Source: JAJRAG01 sp050010535 (GTDB lineage Archaea; Thermoplasmatota; Thermoplasmata; Methanomassiliicoccales; JACIVX01). Taken from it: 16,943 nt of DNA. A model generated the notes under the pieces. The model was given only the letters and a program-made list of their open reading frames with translations, made no database searches and was not told the DNA's origin. The position numbers and the translations under genes are program-made. Below are positions 6,037 to 13,144 of the stretch, piece by piece (position 1 is the first letter of the stretch; each line of letters opens with the position of its first letter). The stretch spans positions 1 through 16,943 of the forward strand of contig JBEKKT010000029.1 of the NCBI GenBank assembly GCA_050010535.1, given 5' to 3'.

Positions 6037-6839
6037 GCAAGGCGAAGGGTGAGATACGCGAGATATCCGATCTACCGTACTACAAGGATGAGTACGCGAA
6101 GGGGCTCGAGGAGATGGGTATCAAGTCTCTTTCAGACCTGCTCGACGCGCTATATGACGACGCGAGAAAGAAGGAGATCGTTAACAAGCTGAAGGGCGTG
6201 GGGCCGAAGATAGCGGACCACTGGCTAGAGATCATCGAGGAGAAGGGGATTCTCGAGGAGGCCCGGGAGACAATCGAAAAGCCGCAAGCCGAGACCAAAG
6301 CAAGGAAGGTCACGGCTCCGGAAGAAGAGAAGAAGGAGGAGGCACAGACTCCTGCGGAAGAGGAGGCCGTCATAATTCAAGAGGCTCCGGCCGCCGAGGT
6401 GAAGGAGGGCGAGGTCGTCGAGAAGGGAGGATACATCGTGAAGCTGAAGCCCGAGCTGGATTCCGCAACCAAGGACCTGCTCGCCAAGCGGAACATGATG
6501 TCGAAGAAGAGGCCTCACTTTCTCAGACAGGAGGGGTTCAGGTTCAAGCGCCTCGGCGACACGTGGAGGCGTCCGAGGGGCATGCACAGCAAGATGAGAC
6601 GGCACTACAAGTACCGTCCCCCGGTGGTCTCCATCGGCTACCGCGGCCCGCAAAAGGTCAGAGGATTACACTCATCGGGATTCGAAGAAGTGATGGTCTA
6701 CAACCCGACCCAACTCGACGCCATAGACCCGAAGCACCAGGCCGTGAGGGTCGGCGGCGGCGTCGGCTACAAGAAGCGGTTGGAAATCGAAACGAAAGCG
6801 GACAAGCTCGGAATCCGAGTTCTTAACAGGATGGGATAG
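6033..6839 (+). CDS. rpl32e: Large-subunit ribosomal protein L32e (eL32) with N-terminal helix-hairpin-helix extension
   Basis: At 268 residues this is about twice the length of a minimal L32e. Residues about 20-75 look like a helix-hairpin-helix domain (LEEMGIKSLSDLLDAL, then NKLKGVGPKIADHWLEII). Residues about 80-130 are a Glu/Ala/Pro-rich, probably disordered linker. The true L32e domain begins near residue 150 (RNMMSKKRPHFLRQEGFRFK, WRRPRGMHSKMR, PPVVSIGYRGPQKVRGLH, ending LGIRVLNRMG). L32e binds 23S rRNA on the solvent side of the large subunit. Comparable N-terminal extensions are known in some euryarchaeal L32e proteins; their function is unclear. One nucleotide separates it from L19e. 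Confidence 0.94.
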   Translation: MSKAKGEIREISDLPYYKDEYAKGLEEMGIKSLSDLLDALYDDARKKEIVNKLKGVGPKIADHWLEIIEEKGILEEARETIEKPQAETKARKVTAPEEEKKEEAQTPAEEEAVIIQEAPAAEVKEGEVVEKGGYIVKLKPELDSATKDLLAKRNMMSKKRPHFLRQEGFRFKRLGDTWRRPRGMHSKMRRHYKYRPPVVSIGYRGPQKVRGLHSSGFEEVMVYNPTQLDAIDPKHQAVRVGGGVGYKKRLEIETKADKLGIRVLNRMG

Positions 6840-6840
6840 C

Positions 6841-7296
6841 ATGGACCTTAAGAGTCAGAGAAGAATCGCTGCGCAGATCCTTGGGTGCGGGGAAGGGAGG
6901 GTTTGGATAGACCCCGACAGGATCGAGGATGTAGCGGATGCCATCACCCGGGCCGATATCCGGACGGCTATAGGGTCCGGCACGATCCGGGCCCTTCCGA
7001 AGAAAGGCGTCTCCCGCGGCAGGGCGAGGTACCACATCGCTCAGAAGGCCAAGGGGAGGAGGCGCGGGATCGGGAGCAGGAAGGGCACTTCTGGAGCGAG
7101 AAGCCCCGAGAAAAAGCGCTGGATCCAGACGATCCGCCCGATTAGGACCACACTGAGGGAGCTGCGCGATCAGGGCAAGATAACCCGGGCGGTCTACAGA
7201 GATTTCTACATGAAGGCCAAGGGAGGAATGTTCAAGAGTAGGGCTCATATTATCAGCCACCTCAAGACAGAGGGGCATTTGAAGGAGGGGAACTGA
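6841..7296 (+). CDS. rpl19e: Large-subunit ribosomal protein L19e (eL19)
   Basis: The 151-residue protein matches L19e throughout: SQRRIAAQILGCGEGRVWID, ADIRTAIGSGTIRALPKKGV, SRGRARYHIAQKAKGRRRG, KGTSGARSPEKKRWIQTIRP and the long helix ending YRDFYMKAKGGMFKSRAHI. L19e is an elongated basic protein that reaches across the large subunit and forms an intersubunit bridge; bacteria do not have it. Its TGA overlaps the L18 ATG by one base (7296). Confidence 0.96.
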   Translation: MDLKSQRRIAAQILGCGEGRVWIDPDRIEDVADAITRADIRTAIGSGTIRALPKKGVSRGRARYHIAQKAKGRRRGIGSRKGTSGARSPEKKRWIQTIRPIRTTLRELRDQGKITRAVYRDFYMKAKGGMFKSRAHIISHLKTEGHLKEGN

Positions 7297-7796
7297 TGGC
7301 GCAGGGACCGAGATACAAGTTACCTTTCCGCAGACGAAGAGAGGGCAAGACGGACTACAGGCAAAGGGCCAGGCTTCTGAGAGCAAGGATCCCTAGAGCC
7401 GTCGTCAGGATTTCCCTCAAGAATACGACCGTTCAATTCATAGACTACGACTCCGGAGGCGACAAGGTGTTAGCCTCTGCCAATTCCAAGGAGCTTGCAG
7501 AAATGGGATGGAACATCTCCACGGGCAACATCCCGGCCGCATACCTGACAGGTTATCTGGCCGGCAAAAAGGCGAAGAAGGCCGGGATTGAGCAGGCCGT
7601 GCTGGACATCGGGCTGAAGGTGCCGGTAAAGGGCGCCGGGTGCTTCGCAGCTTTGAAGGGAATGCTAGACGCGGGTTTGGAGATACCTCACGGCGAGGAC
7701 ATCCTCCCGTCTGAGGAGAGGGTCAAGGGCCGTCACATCGGAGAGAACGTGGAGAAGTTGATTGTTGAGGTCAAGAGCAAGATGGAGCGTGATTAA
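7296..7796 (+). CDS. rpl18: Large-subunit ribosomal protein L18 (uL18)
   Basis: The 166-residue archaeal-type L18 has the N-terminal YKLPFRRRREGKTDYRQRAR segment, then SLKNTTVQFIDYDSGGDKVL and the helical TGYLAGKKAKKAGIEQAVLD part with DIGLKVPVKGAGCFAALKG. L18 binds 5S rRNA together with L5 and attaches it to the large subunit. It is longer than bacterial L18 (about 120 residues) because of the C-terminal extension usual in archaea. It ends one base before the S5 ATG. Confidence 0.96.
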   Translation: MAQGPRYKLPFRRRREGKTDYRQRARLLRARIPRAVVRISLKNTTVQFIDYDSGGDKVLASANSKELAEMGWNISTGNIPAAYLTGYLAGKKAKKAGIEQAVLDIGLKVPVKGAGCFAALKGMLDAGLEIPHGEDILPSEERVKGRHIGENVEKLIVEVKSKMERD

Positions 7797-7797
7797 G

Positions 7798-8499
7798 ATG
7801 GAATGGACTCCCAAGACAAGACTGGGTAAGATGGTGCTCAAGGGAGAGATAACGACCATGAGCGCCGCCCTGGCTACGAAACTCCCACTCCGCGAGCCGG
7901 AGATCGTCGACATCCTCCTTCCGGAACTGAAAGACGAGGTGATCGACGTCAACATGGTCCAGAGAATGACTGACTCAGGACGGAGGGTCAAGTTCGCCAT
8001 CACCGTCGCGGTCGGAAACGGCGACGGCTTCATCGGACTGGGCCGGGCAAAGGGGAAGGAGGTCGGCCCGTCAATCAGGAAGGCGATCGACAACGCCAAG
8101 CTCAACATGATCGAGATCAAGAGGGGTTGCGGATCCTGGGAATGCGGTTGCGGAACTCAGCACTCACTGCCCTTTAGGGTCATAGGCAAGACCGGTTCGG
8201 TCGAGGTGACCCTGAATCCCGCCCCTAGAGGCGTGTCTCTCGCGGTCGGGGACGTTTCGAAAAGCATTCTCGCACTCGGGGGAATAAAGGATGCGTGGGG
8301 CTTTGCTAGGGGACACACCAAGACTACGGTGAACTACGCCCTGGCGACGTTCGACGCACTGCAGAGGACGTCCAAGATCAGGGTGACTGATGAGCAGCAG
8401 AGGAGACTGAAAATCTCCAGCGGGGTCGCAATGATCCACATAGCCGAGCAGCAGGTGGGGAAGGAAGGGGCTGAGGTCTCGGCCCCGAAGGAAGAGTGA
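7798..8499 (+). CDS. rps5: Small-subunit ribosomal protein S5 (uS5)
   Basis: The 233-residue protein begins MEWTPKTRLGKMVLKGEITT. It then has the double-stranded RNA-binding-like N-terminal domain (RRVKFAITVAVGNGDGFIGL, GRAKGKEVGPSIRKAIDNAK), the archaeal insert RGCGSWECGCGTQHSLPF, and the S5 C-terminal domain (LNPAPRGVSLAVGDVSK, GIKDAWGFARGHTKTTVNYA). S5 helps maintain decoding accuracy at the mRNA entry side. The ATG at 7798, one base after the L18 TAA, is preferred over the in-frame TTG-type extension to 7762, which overlaps L18. Confidence 0.96.
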   Translation: MEWTPKTRLGKMVLKGEITTMSAALATKLPLREPEIVDILLPELKDEVIDVNMVQRMTDSGRRVKFAITVAVGNGDGFIGLGRAKGKEVGPSIRKAIDNAKLNMIEIKRGCGSWECGCGTQHSLPFRVIGKTGSVEVTLNPAPRGVSLAVGDVSKSILALGGIKDAWGFARGHTKTTVNYALATFDALQRTSKIRVTDEQQRRLKISSGVAMIHIAEQQVGKEGAEVSAPKEE

Positions 8500-8504
8500 T
8501 TCAG

Positions 8505-8969
8505 ATGGCATACGCTGTGATCAGAGTGCGAGGTCACGCTGGTGTGAACCAGGACATAGAGGACACCATGCGGATCCTCAACCTAATGAGGATAAATCAC
8601 TGCGTCGTCGTTCCTCAGACAGACATCGTCAGAGGGATGCTGAACAAGGCCAAGGACTATGTCACCTGGGGCGAGATCTCGGCCGAAACGCTCGCGAAGA
8701 TGATAAAGTTCAGGGGAAGGCTACAAGGCAATCTGCCCATCGACGACGCCTACATAAAAGAAAACTCGAATTTCACCTCGATAATCTCGCTGTCGAAGGG
8801 GATTGTGAAAGACGAGTTTCAATATTCCGACCTGAAGAATGCCAAGCCGGTCTTCAGGCTCAGTCCCCCGAAGAAGGGTTACGAAGGGAACAAGAAGTCG
8901 TTCCAAAACGGCGGCGCCCTCGGTTACCGAGGGGACGACATAAACGAGCTCATAGGAAAAATGCTGTAG
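8505..8969 (+). CDS. rpl30: Large-subunit ribosomal protein L30 (uL30)
   Basis: The 154-residue archaeal-length L30 begins MAYAVIRVRGHAGVNQDIED, with LNLMRINHCVVVPQTDI and KDYVTWGEISAETLAKMI. Its C-terminal extension has LSPPKKGYEGNKKSF and GGALGYRGDDINELIGKML. Bacterial L30 is only about 60 residues. It binds 23S rRNA near the 5S region. The ATG at 8505 gives the standard N-terminus; a GTG at 8496 overlapping the S5 stop would add three residues. The TAG at the end is part of GGTGA for L15. Confidence 0.95.
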   Translation: MAYAVIRVRGHAGVNQDIEDTMRILNLMRINHCVVVPQTDIVRGMLNKAKDYVTWGEISAETLAKMIKFRGRLQGNLPIDDAYIKENSNFTSIISLSKGIVKDEFQYSDLKNAKPVFRLSPPKKGYEGNKKSFQNGGALGYRGDDINELIGKML

Positions 8970-8979
8970 GTGAGCAATC

Positions 8980-9405
8980 ATGCCGAGCAGGACCAGGAAG
9001 TTCAGGGGAAGCCGGACGCACGGCCGAGGCAAGAAGAAAGGCAGGGGCGCTGGCCTAATGGGAGGCCGCGGGAACGCCGGACTCCACAAGCACAAGGTAA
9101 TGAGAATGCTCAAGTACGCTCCAGACCATTTCGGGAGACATGGTTTCAAGCGACCTCAGAAGGTCGCGTACGCAAAGATCTCCATGAACATAGGGGAGAT
9201 ACTGGAGAGGATGGAGGATCTGGTAAGGAATGGGATCGCTGTCAAGAAGGGTGACAAGATCACCGTCAACCTCTCTGAGATAGGGATTGATAAGTTGCTT
9301 GGGTCTGGAATCGCAACAAGCAAGCTAGAGATCATCGTGTCCGAGGCGTCGGAGACGGCAAAGCAGAAAATTGAGGCAGCTGGCGGGTCGATCACGCAAC
9401 CCTAG
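8980..9405 (+). CDS. rpl15: Large-subunit ribosomal protein L15 (uL15)
   Basis: The 141-residue protein has the Gly/Arg/Lys-rich N-terminus (RKFRGSRTHGRGKKKGRGAG, LMGGRGNAGLHKHK) that threads through the subunit, and the globular part GRHGFKRPQKVAYAKISMNI, DKITVNLSEIGIDKLLGSG and ETAKQKIEAAGGSI. L15 helps assemble the peptidyl transferase region and lies close to the tunnel. It directly precedes secY, as in bacteria and archaea. A GGTGA site at 8969-8973 is 6 nt before the ATG. Confidence 0.96.
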   Translation: MPSRTRKFRGSRTHGRGKKKGRGAGLMGGRGNAGLHKHKVMRMLKYAPDHFGRHGFKRPQKVAYAKISMNIGEILERMEDLVRNGIAVKKGDKITVNLSEIGIDKLLGSGIATSKLEIIVSEASETAKQKIEAAGGSITQP

Positions 9406-9417
9406 TGAAGTCCCGGG

Positions 9418-11004
9418 ATGGACATGGCTGAAGAAGCAAAGAGCAGGCTCTACAAACTCAAACCTTTGACAGATAGGTTGCCTGCCGTAACAAGACCGGA
9501 AGGCCATGTCCACTTCAGAACGAAGATGATGTGGGTTATCATCATCCTCGTCTTCTATTACGTGATGACCAATGTCTTCATCTACGGATTGGATCAGTCC
9601 AGCACCGTGGACATGTTCGCCCAGTACAGGGCGATACTAGCAGGGGCACAGGGTTCCCTGATGCACCTCGGTATCGGACCGATAGTCACCGGTTCGATCA
9701 TAATGCAGTTGTTCGTCGGTGCGAAGATCATCAAACTGGACCTGAAGGACGAAGAGGATAAGGCGGTCTATCAGAGCACGCAGAAGTTCCTGGTCATCAT
9801 AATGATAATCGTCGAAGCCGTACCCCAGGTGTTCGGATACCTGGTGCCTTCGCATTCATTCATTGTCGGCATGGATGGGGTGTTCGGGAGCGGCGGGGTA
9901 TTCAGCGGGCTGAACATGGCCAGGTTCATAATAATACTCCAGCTGTTCATGGGCTCTTATATCGTGTTCATGATGGACGAGGTAGTCTCGAAATGGGGGA
10001 TAGGGAGCGGAGTGTCGTTGTTCATCGCAGCGGGTGTAGCAGAAGCTATCTTTACAGGCACGGTGAACTGGCATGCGTACAATTCCGCCCAACCTCTCAG
10101 TTTGGCGAATCCACCTACGGGAACTATTCCGAAGACCATCTACATAATCCAGAACATGCCTGCTTCGGGGTTGGTGGGCGGAGGATATGAGCGTATTCTG
10201 CTCCAGAATCCCAACCCGATGGTGGCGTTGGTCGGGACCATCGCCATCTTCTTCTTCGTAGCCTACGTAGAATCGGTCAGGATAGAGCTGCCTTTGGCTC
10301 ATGGCACCGCAAGAGGCGCCAGAGGCAGATATCCCATAAAGCTCATCTACGCGTCCAACATACCCGTTATACTCATGGCTGCTCTGCTGGCGAACGTCAG
10401 CATGTTCTCTCTGCTTCTGTGGAGCAATCCTGGACTGAACGGCATCCCACTGATAGGAGGTCAGTCATGGCTGGGTTACTACAATGCGGGTAGTAGCTAT
10501 CCGGTGGGAGGTCTCGCCTGGTATCTCTCCTCGCCTAGGGGTCTGAGTGATTGGCTATTGCCGATCCTTAGCCCAGATAGATACGGATACCTAGTGTCGG
10601 GCCATAACCCGCTCCAGGTCGGACTTCACGTGCTCACGTTCTTCGGAGCGATGGTCATAGGGTCGATCATATTCGCGAAGTTCTGGATAGAGACGACGAA
10701 CATGGGGCCGGAGGCCGTGGCGAAACAAATCGAGTCGAGCGGCTTACAAATTCCCGGATTCAGAAGAGATCCTAGGGTCCTGAAGAGAGTCCTCGAAAGA
10801 TATATACCCGTTGTAACCGTGATGAGTGGAGCGATGGTAGGAGCATTAGCCGCAGGTGCGGATCTGATAGGTACCGTTGGAAACGCTAGTGGTACCGGGG
10901 TGCTTCTATCTGTGGGCATAATGATCCAGCTCTACGAAGCCATGGGCAGAGAACAGATGATGGAAATGCATCCAGTGCTCAGAGGGTTTTTCGGAGGTGA
11001 ATGA
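9418..11004 (+). CDS. secY: Protein translocase subunit SecY (Sec61 alpha)
   Basis: The 528-residue membrane protein forms the channel through which proteins cross or enter the membrane. The N-terminus KLKPLTDRLPAVTRPEGHVH with F.TKMMW is the usual archaeal start. Ten hydrophobic segments can be traced, for example MMWVIIILVFYYVMTNVFIY (TM1), IGPIVTGSIIMQLF (TM2b/3) and FLVIIMIIVEAVPQVFGYLV. The cytosolic loop YVESVRIELPLAHGTARGAR with GRYPIKLIYASNIPVILMA contains the ribosome-binding basic residues. The protein is longer than many SecYs because of the external region near residues 340-400. The ATG at 9418 is used; an ATG two codons on (9424) is equally possible. The Shine-Dalgarno site is weak. 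Confidence 0.96.
   Translation: MDMAEEAKSRLYKLKPLTDRLPAVTRPEGHVHFRTKMMWVIIILVFYYVMTNVFIYGLDQSSTVDMFAQYRAILAGAQGSLMHLGIGPIVTGSIIMQLFVGAKIIKLDLKDEEDKAVYQSTQKFLVIIMIIVEAVPQVFGYLVPSHSFIVGMDGVFGSGGVFSGLNMARFIIILQLFMGSYIVFMMDEVVSKWGIGSGVSLFIAAGVAEAIFTGTVNWHAYNSAQPLSLANPPTGTIPKTIYIIQNMPASGLVGGGYERILLQNPNPMVALVGTIAIFFFVAYVESVRIELPLAHGTARGARGRYPIKLIYASNIPVILMAALLANVSMFSLLLWSNPGLNGIPLIGGQSWLGYYNAGSSYPVGGLAWYLSSPRGLSDWLLPILSPDRYGYLVSGHNPLQVGLHVLTFFGAMVIGSIIFAKFWIETTNMGPEAVAKQIESSGLQIPGFRRDPRVLKRVLERYIPVVTVMSGAMVGALAAGADLIGTVGNASGTGVLLSVGIMIQLYEAMGREQMMEMHPVLRGFFGGE
10993..11000 (+). promoter_or_regulatory. Shine-Dalgarno site that fixes the TTG start of the DUF106 gene
   Basis: GGAGGTGA, inside the last codons of secY, is 7 nt before the TTG at 11008. 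The ATG at 11001 is in another frame and abuts the site. Confidence 0.6.
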
Positions 11005-11007
11005 TAA

Positions 11008-11652
11008 TTGGCCGATGCACCGCAACCCAGTACGATGCCCCGAATCACTACAATCCTCATGTTCGTGCTCGCGATATTCATTTTGTTTGACCCGACCCTC
11101 CGCAGCGGGCTTGGCACCATTGTCGGCTATGGCCTCGAGCCGGTGGTCGGATTCGGAGGTCGGTATCCTGTCGTGACTCTCTTCGCCACGGGCATGATCA
11201 TGACCGGATTGACGATCGTGATCAGGCATTTCTTCGTTGATTACGTGGAACAGGTCAAAAGCCAGAAAATAGTAGCCGCTTTCAACAAGGAACTTCGCAA
11301 GGCGAGAATGGAGAATAACACCTTCAAGACAAAGAAGCTGATGGAGCAGCAGACCAAAGTCCTTAAGAAATCCATGGACGTCACGAGCTCGCAATTGAAA
11401 CTCATGCCAATAACGCTGATAATAGTCATCCCAATATTCGCCTGGCTCTCCGTATTCATGTCCAAAGTTGTCAGCACGGCGTTCTCCGTGCCGTGGGCCT
11501 TCAACGCCGACCTTAATGTGGCGGTCGTGCTGCCGGGTTGGATACTCCTATACTCGGTCATAAGCTTGCCATTCGGCCAGTTCCTCATGCGAACGCTGAG
11601 ATATTTCTCGTTCAGGAAGCGCCTGGATCAGCTTAAGGCCGAGGGAAAATGA
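11008..11652 (+). CDS. DUF106/EMC3-like membrane protein (YidC/Oxa1 superfamily)
   Basis: The 214-residue protein begins with TTG at 11008. It has an N-terminal membrane segment (TTILMFVLAIFILFD), a second (VVTLFATGMIMTGLTIVI), a long charged helical hairpin (EQVKSQKIVAAFNKELRKAR to QQTKVLKKSM), then MPITLIIVIPIFAWLSVFM and a last segment LPGWILLYSVISLPFGQFLM. This membrane-coiled coil-membrane layout is the archaeal DUF106 family, related to eukaryotic EMC3 and to YidC/Oxa1 insertases. Its place directly after secY supports a role in membrane-protein insertion; this is from family and context. The TGA overlaps the cmk ATG (ATGA). Confidence 0.88.
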   Translation: MADAPQPSTMPRITTILMFVLAIFILFDPTLRSGLGTIVGYGLEPVVGFGGRYPVVTLFATGMIMTGLTIVIRHFFVDYVEQVKSQKIVAAFNKELRKARMENNTFKTKKLMEQQTKVLKKSMDVTSSQLKLMPITLIIVIPIFAWLSVFMSKVVSTAFSVPWAFNADLNVAVVLPGWILLYSVISLPFGQFLMRTLRYFSFRKRLDQLKAEGK

Positions 11653-12197
11653 GGATCACTATAAGCGGCCCGCCCGGTTCTGGTAAGTCAACGGTCTGTA
11701 AGATGCTCTCGGATCGCCTCGGGATCGAGTGTGTGATATCGGGTGCGATATTCAGGGAAATGGCGGAAGATGAGGGACTCGGTCTGAGTGAGTTCGGCAG
11801 ACTATGCGAATCCGACTCCAAGTACGATAGACTGCTGGATGAGAGGATACTGAGGATAGCTAGGGCGAGAAAGGATGTTATTCTCGAGGGAAGGCTTACC
11901 GCTCACATGCTTCATCGGAACAGAATTCCCGCGTTCAAGATCTTCCTGGACGCCGATATCGTGGTCCGGGCCAAGAGGATTACTGGTCGAGAAGGTGTCG
12001 ATGAGGAAGAGGCAAGGAGTGCTGTCATCGAGCGCGAGAAGTGCGAGGCTAGGAGATACGAAGGCTATTACGGCATCGATCTGGCCGACGAGAGCGTGTA
12101 TGACCTCGTGGTCGACACGTCCAATCTCACCCCGGAGCAGGTCTTCGACAGGATTATTGCTCACCTGGAGGCGAGCGGTTGCCTAGGACGCTCGTAA
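11649..12197 (+). CDS. cmk: Cytidylate kinase, archaeal type
   Basis: The 182-residue P-loop kinase has ITISGPPGSGKSTVCKMLSD (Walker A, residues 7-15), the substrate part CVISGAIFREMAEDEGLGLS, KDVILEGRLTAHML (Walker B-like, with the catalytic EGR), and the lid segment KRITGREGVDEEEA with basic residues, ending DLVVDTSNLTPEQVFDRI. It transfers phosphate from ATP to CMP or dCMP in the cytoplasm. The archaeal cmk is typically found in this operon next to cbf5. The gene overlaps DUF106 by 4 nt and cbf5 by 19 nt. Confidence 0.94.
   Translation: MRITISGPPGSGKSTVCKMLSDRLGIECVISGAIFREMAEDEGLGLSEFGRLCESDSKYDRLLDERILRIARARKDVILEGRLTAHMLHRNRIPAFKIFLDADIVVRAKRITGREGVDEEEARSAVIEREKCEARRYEGYYGIDLADESVYDLVVDTSNLTPEQVFDRIIAHLEASGCLGRS
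12167..12171 (+). promoter_or_regulatory. Shine-Dalgarno site of cbf5
   Basis: GGAGG within the cmk coding region is 7 nt before the TTG at 12179. It supports the long N-terminus of Cbf5 rather than a start at the ATG at 12251. Confidence 0.45.
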
Positions 12198-13135
12198 GGG
12201 AACGGAGCCCCATTTCGACGAAATGGGGAAAATCTCCTTCAGAGAGGACCATGGAGGAGATTCTAGATGCGGGACTGATAAACCTCGACAAGCCGCAGGG
12301 ACCGACCTCGCATCAAGTGACCGCATGGGTTCGGGACATGCTTGGATTGAAGAGAATCGGGCACGGAGGAACCCTCGATCCGAAGGTAAGCGGCGTGCTG
12401 CCCATAGCGACAGGCAGGGCGACCAGGGCGGTCGACATCACGCTGAGGACGGACAAAGAATACGTCTGCATGATGAAACTCCACAAGGACAAGAATGAGG
12501 AGAACCTGAGAAGAGTGATATCCTCGTTCGTCGGCGACATATATCAGATACCGCCAGTCAGGTCGGCCGTCAAGCGCCAGATGAGAGTAAGGACGGTTCA
12601 TTCGATAGTGGTGCTCGACATCCGGGGCAGGAACGTAATGTTCAGGGTCAGATGCGATGCAGGCACTTACATCAGGACGCTCTGCGTGGACATCGGCGAG
12701 GCGCTCGGAGTGGGGGGCCAAATGGAAGACCTGAGACGTGTCCGGTCGGGCAACTTGAAGGAAGAGGAATCCGTCCAGTTGCAGGATATCAAGGACGCCT
12801 ACATCCTCTGGAAAGAGGAGGGCAACGAGAGTTGGCTTAGGGAAATCGTCCAGCCGTTCGAGGTCTTTTTCGCTCCGCTCCCAAAGATCGTCATTAAGGA
12901 CAGCGCAGTGGACGCGATATGCCGTGGCGCGGACCTTGCCGTGGTCGGGATAGCGAAACTGGACGACAATGTCATGAACGGTTCCACGGTGGCGATTATG
13001 AGTGAGAAGGGCGAGGGGATCGCGATGGCGAGAGCAAAAATGAATACGAACCAGATCCTCGACGCGAGAGAGGGCATCGCGGCCGAGACTGAGCGGGTGT
13101 TCATGAAACCGAGCACCTATCCGAGCATGTGGTAA
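12179..13135 (+). CDS. cbf5: tRNA/rRNA pseudouridine synthase Cbf5 (TruB family)
   Basis: The 318-residue protein has the TruB fold: INLDKPQGPTSHQVTAWVRD, then GHGGTLDPKVSGVLPIATGR with catalytic Asp67, KEYVCMMKLHKD, PPVRSAVKRQMRVRTVHSIV, and FRVRCDAGTYIRTLCVDIGE. Residues about 234-318 form a PUA RNA-binding domain (PKIVIKDSAVDAICRGADLA, ending STYPSMW). Archaeal Cbf5 works with H/ACA guide RNAs, Nop10, Gar1 and L7Ae on rRNA, and can act alone at tRNA U55. The TTG at 12179 is chosen because residues 16-30 (WGKSPSERTMEEILD) match the conserved segment before INLDKP in other Cbf5 proteins. A 10-bp inverted repeat lies in this 5' coding region. It ends 9 nt before a convergent pseudogene. Confidence 0.94.
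   Translation: MPRTLVRERSPISTKWGKSPSERTMEEILDAGLINLDKPQGPTSHQVTAWVRDMLGLKRIGHGGTLDPKVSGVLPIATGRATRAVDITLRTDKEYVCMMKLHKDKNEENLRRVISSFVGDIYQIPPVRSAVKRQMRVRTVHSIVVLDIRGRNVMFRVRCDAGTYIRTLCVDIGEALGVGGQMEDLRRVRSGNLKEEESVQLQDIKDAYILWKEEGNESWLREIVQPFEVFFAPLPKIVIKDSAVDAICRGADLAVVGIAKLDDNVMNGSTVAIMSEKGEGIAMARAKMNTNQILDAREGIAAETERVFMKPSTYPSMW
12208..12228 (+). repeat. Perfect inverted repeat in the 5' coding region of cbf5
   Basis: Arms CCCCATTTCG and CGAAATGGGG are exact reverse complements separated by a single A, allowing a hairpin with 8-9 bp of stem and a 3-5 nt loop. It begins 10 nt after the cmk stop and lies between the two possible cbf5 starts (TTG 12179, ATG 12251). There is no following U-run on the plus strand, so it does not look like a terminator. 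Confidence 0.6.
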
Positions 13136-13144
13136 GGACTTCTA

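Noticed and set aside
13136..13144. Terminator between the convergent cbf5 and nuclease pseudogene
   Set aside because: Only 9 nt separate the genes and there is no T-rich run on either strand.
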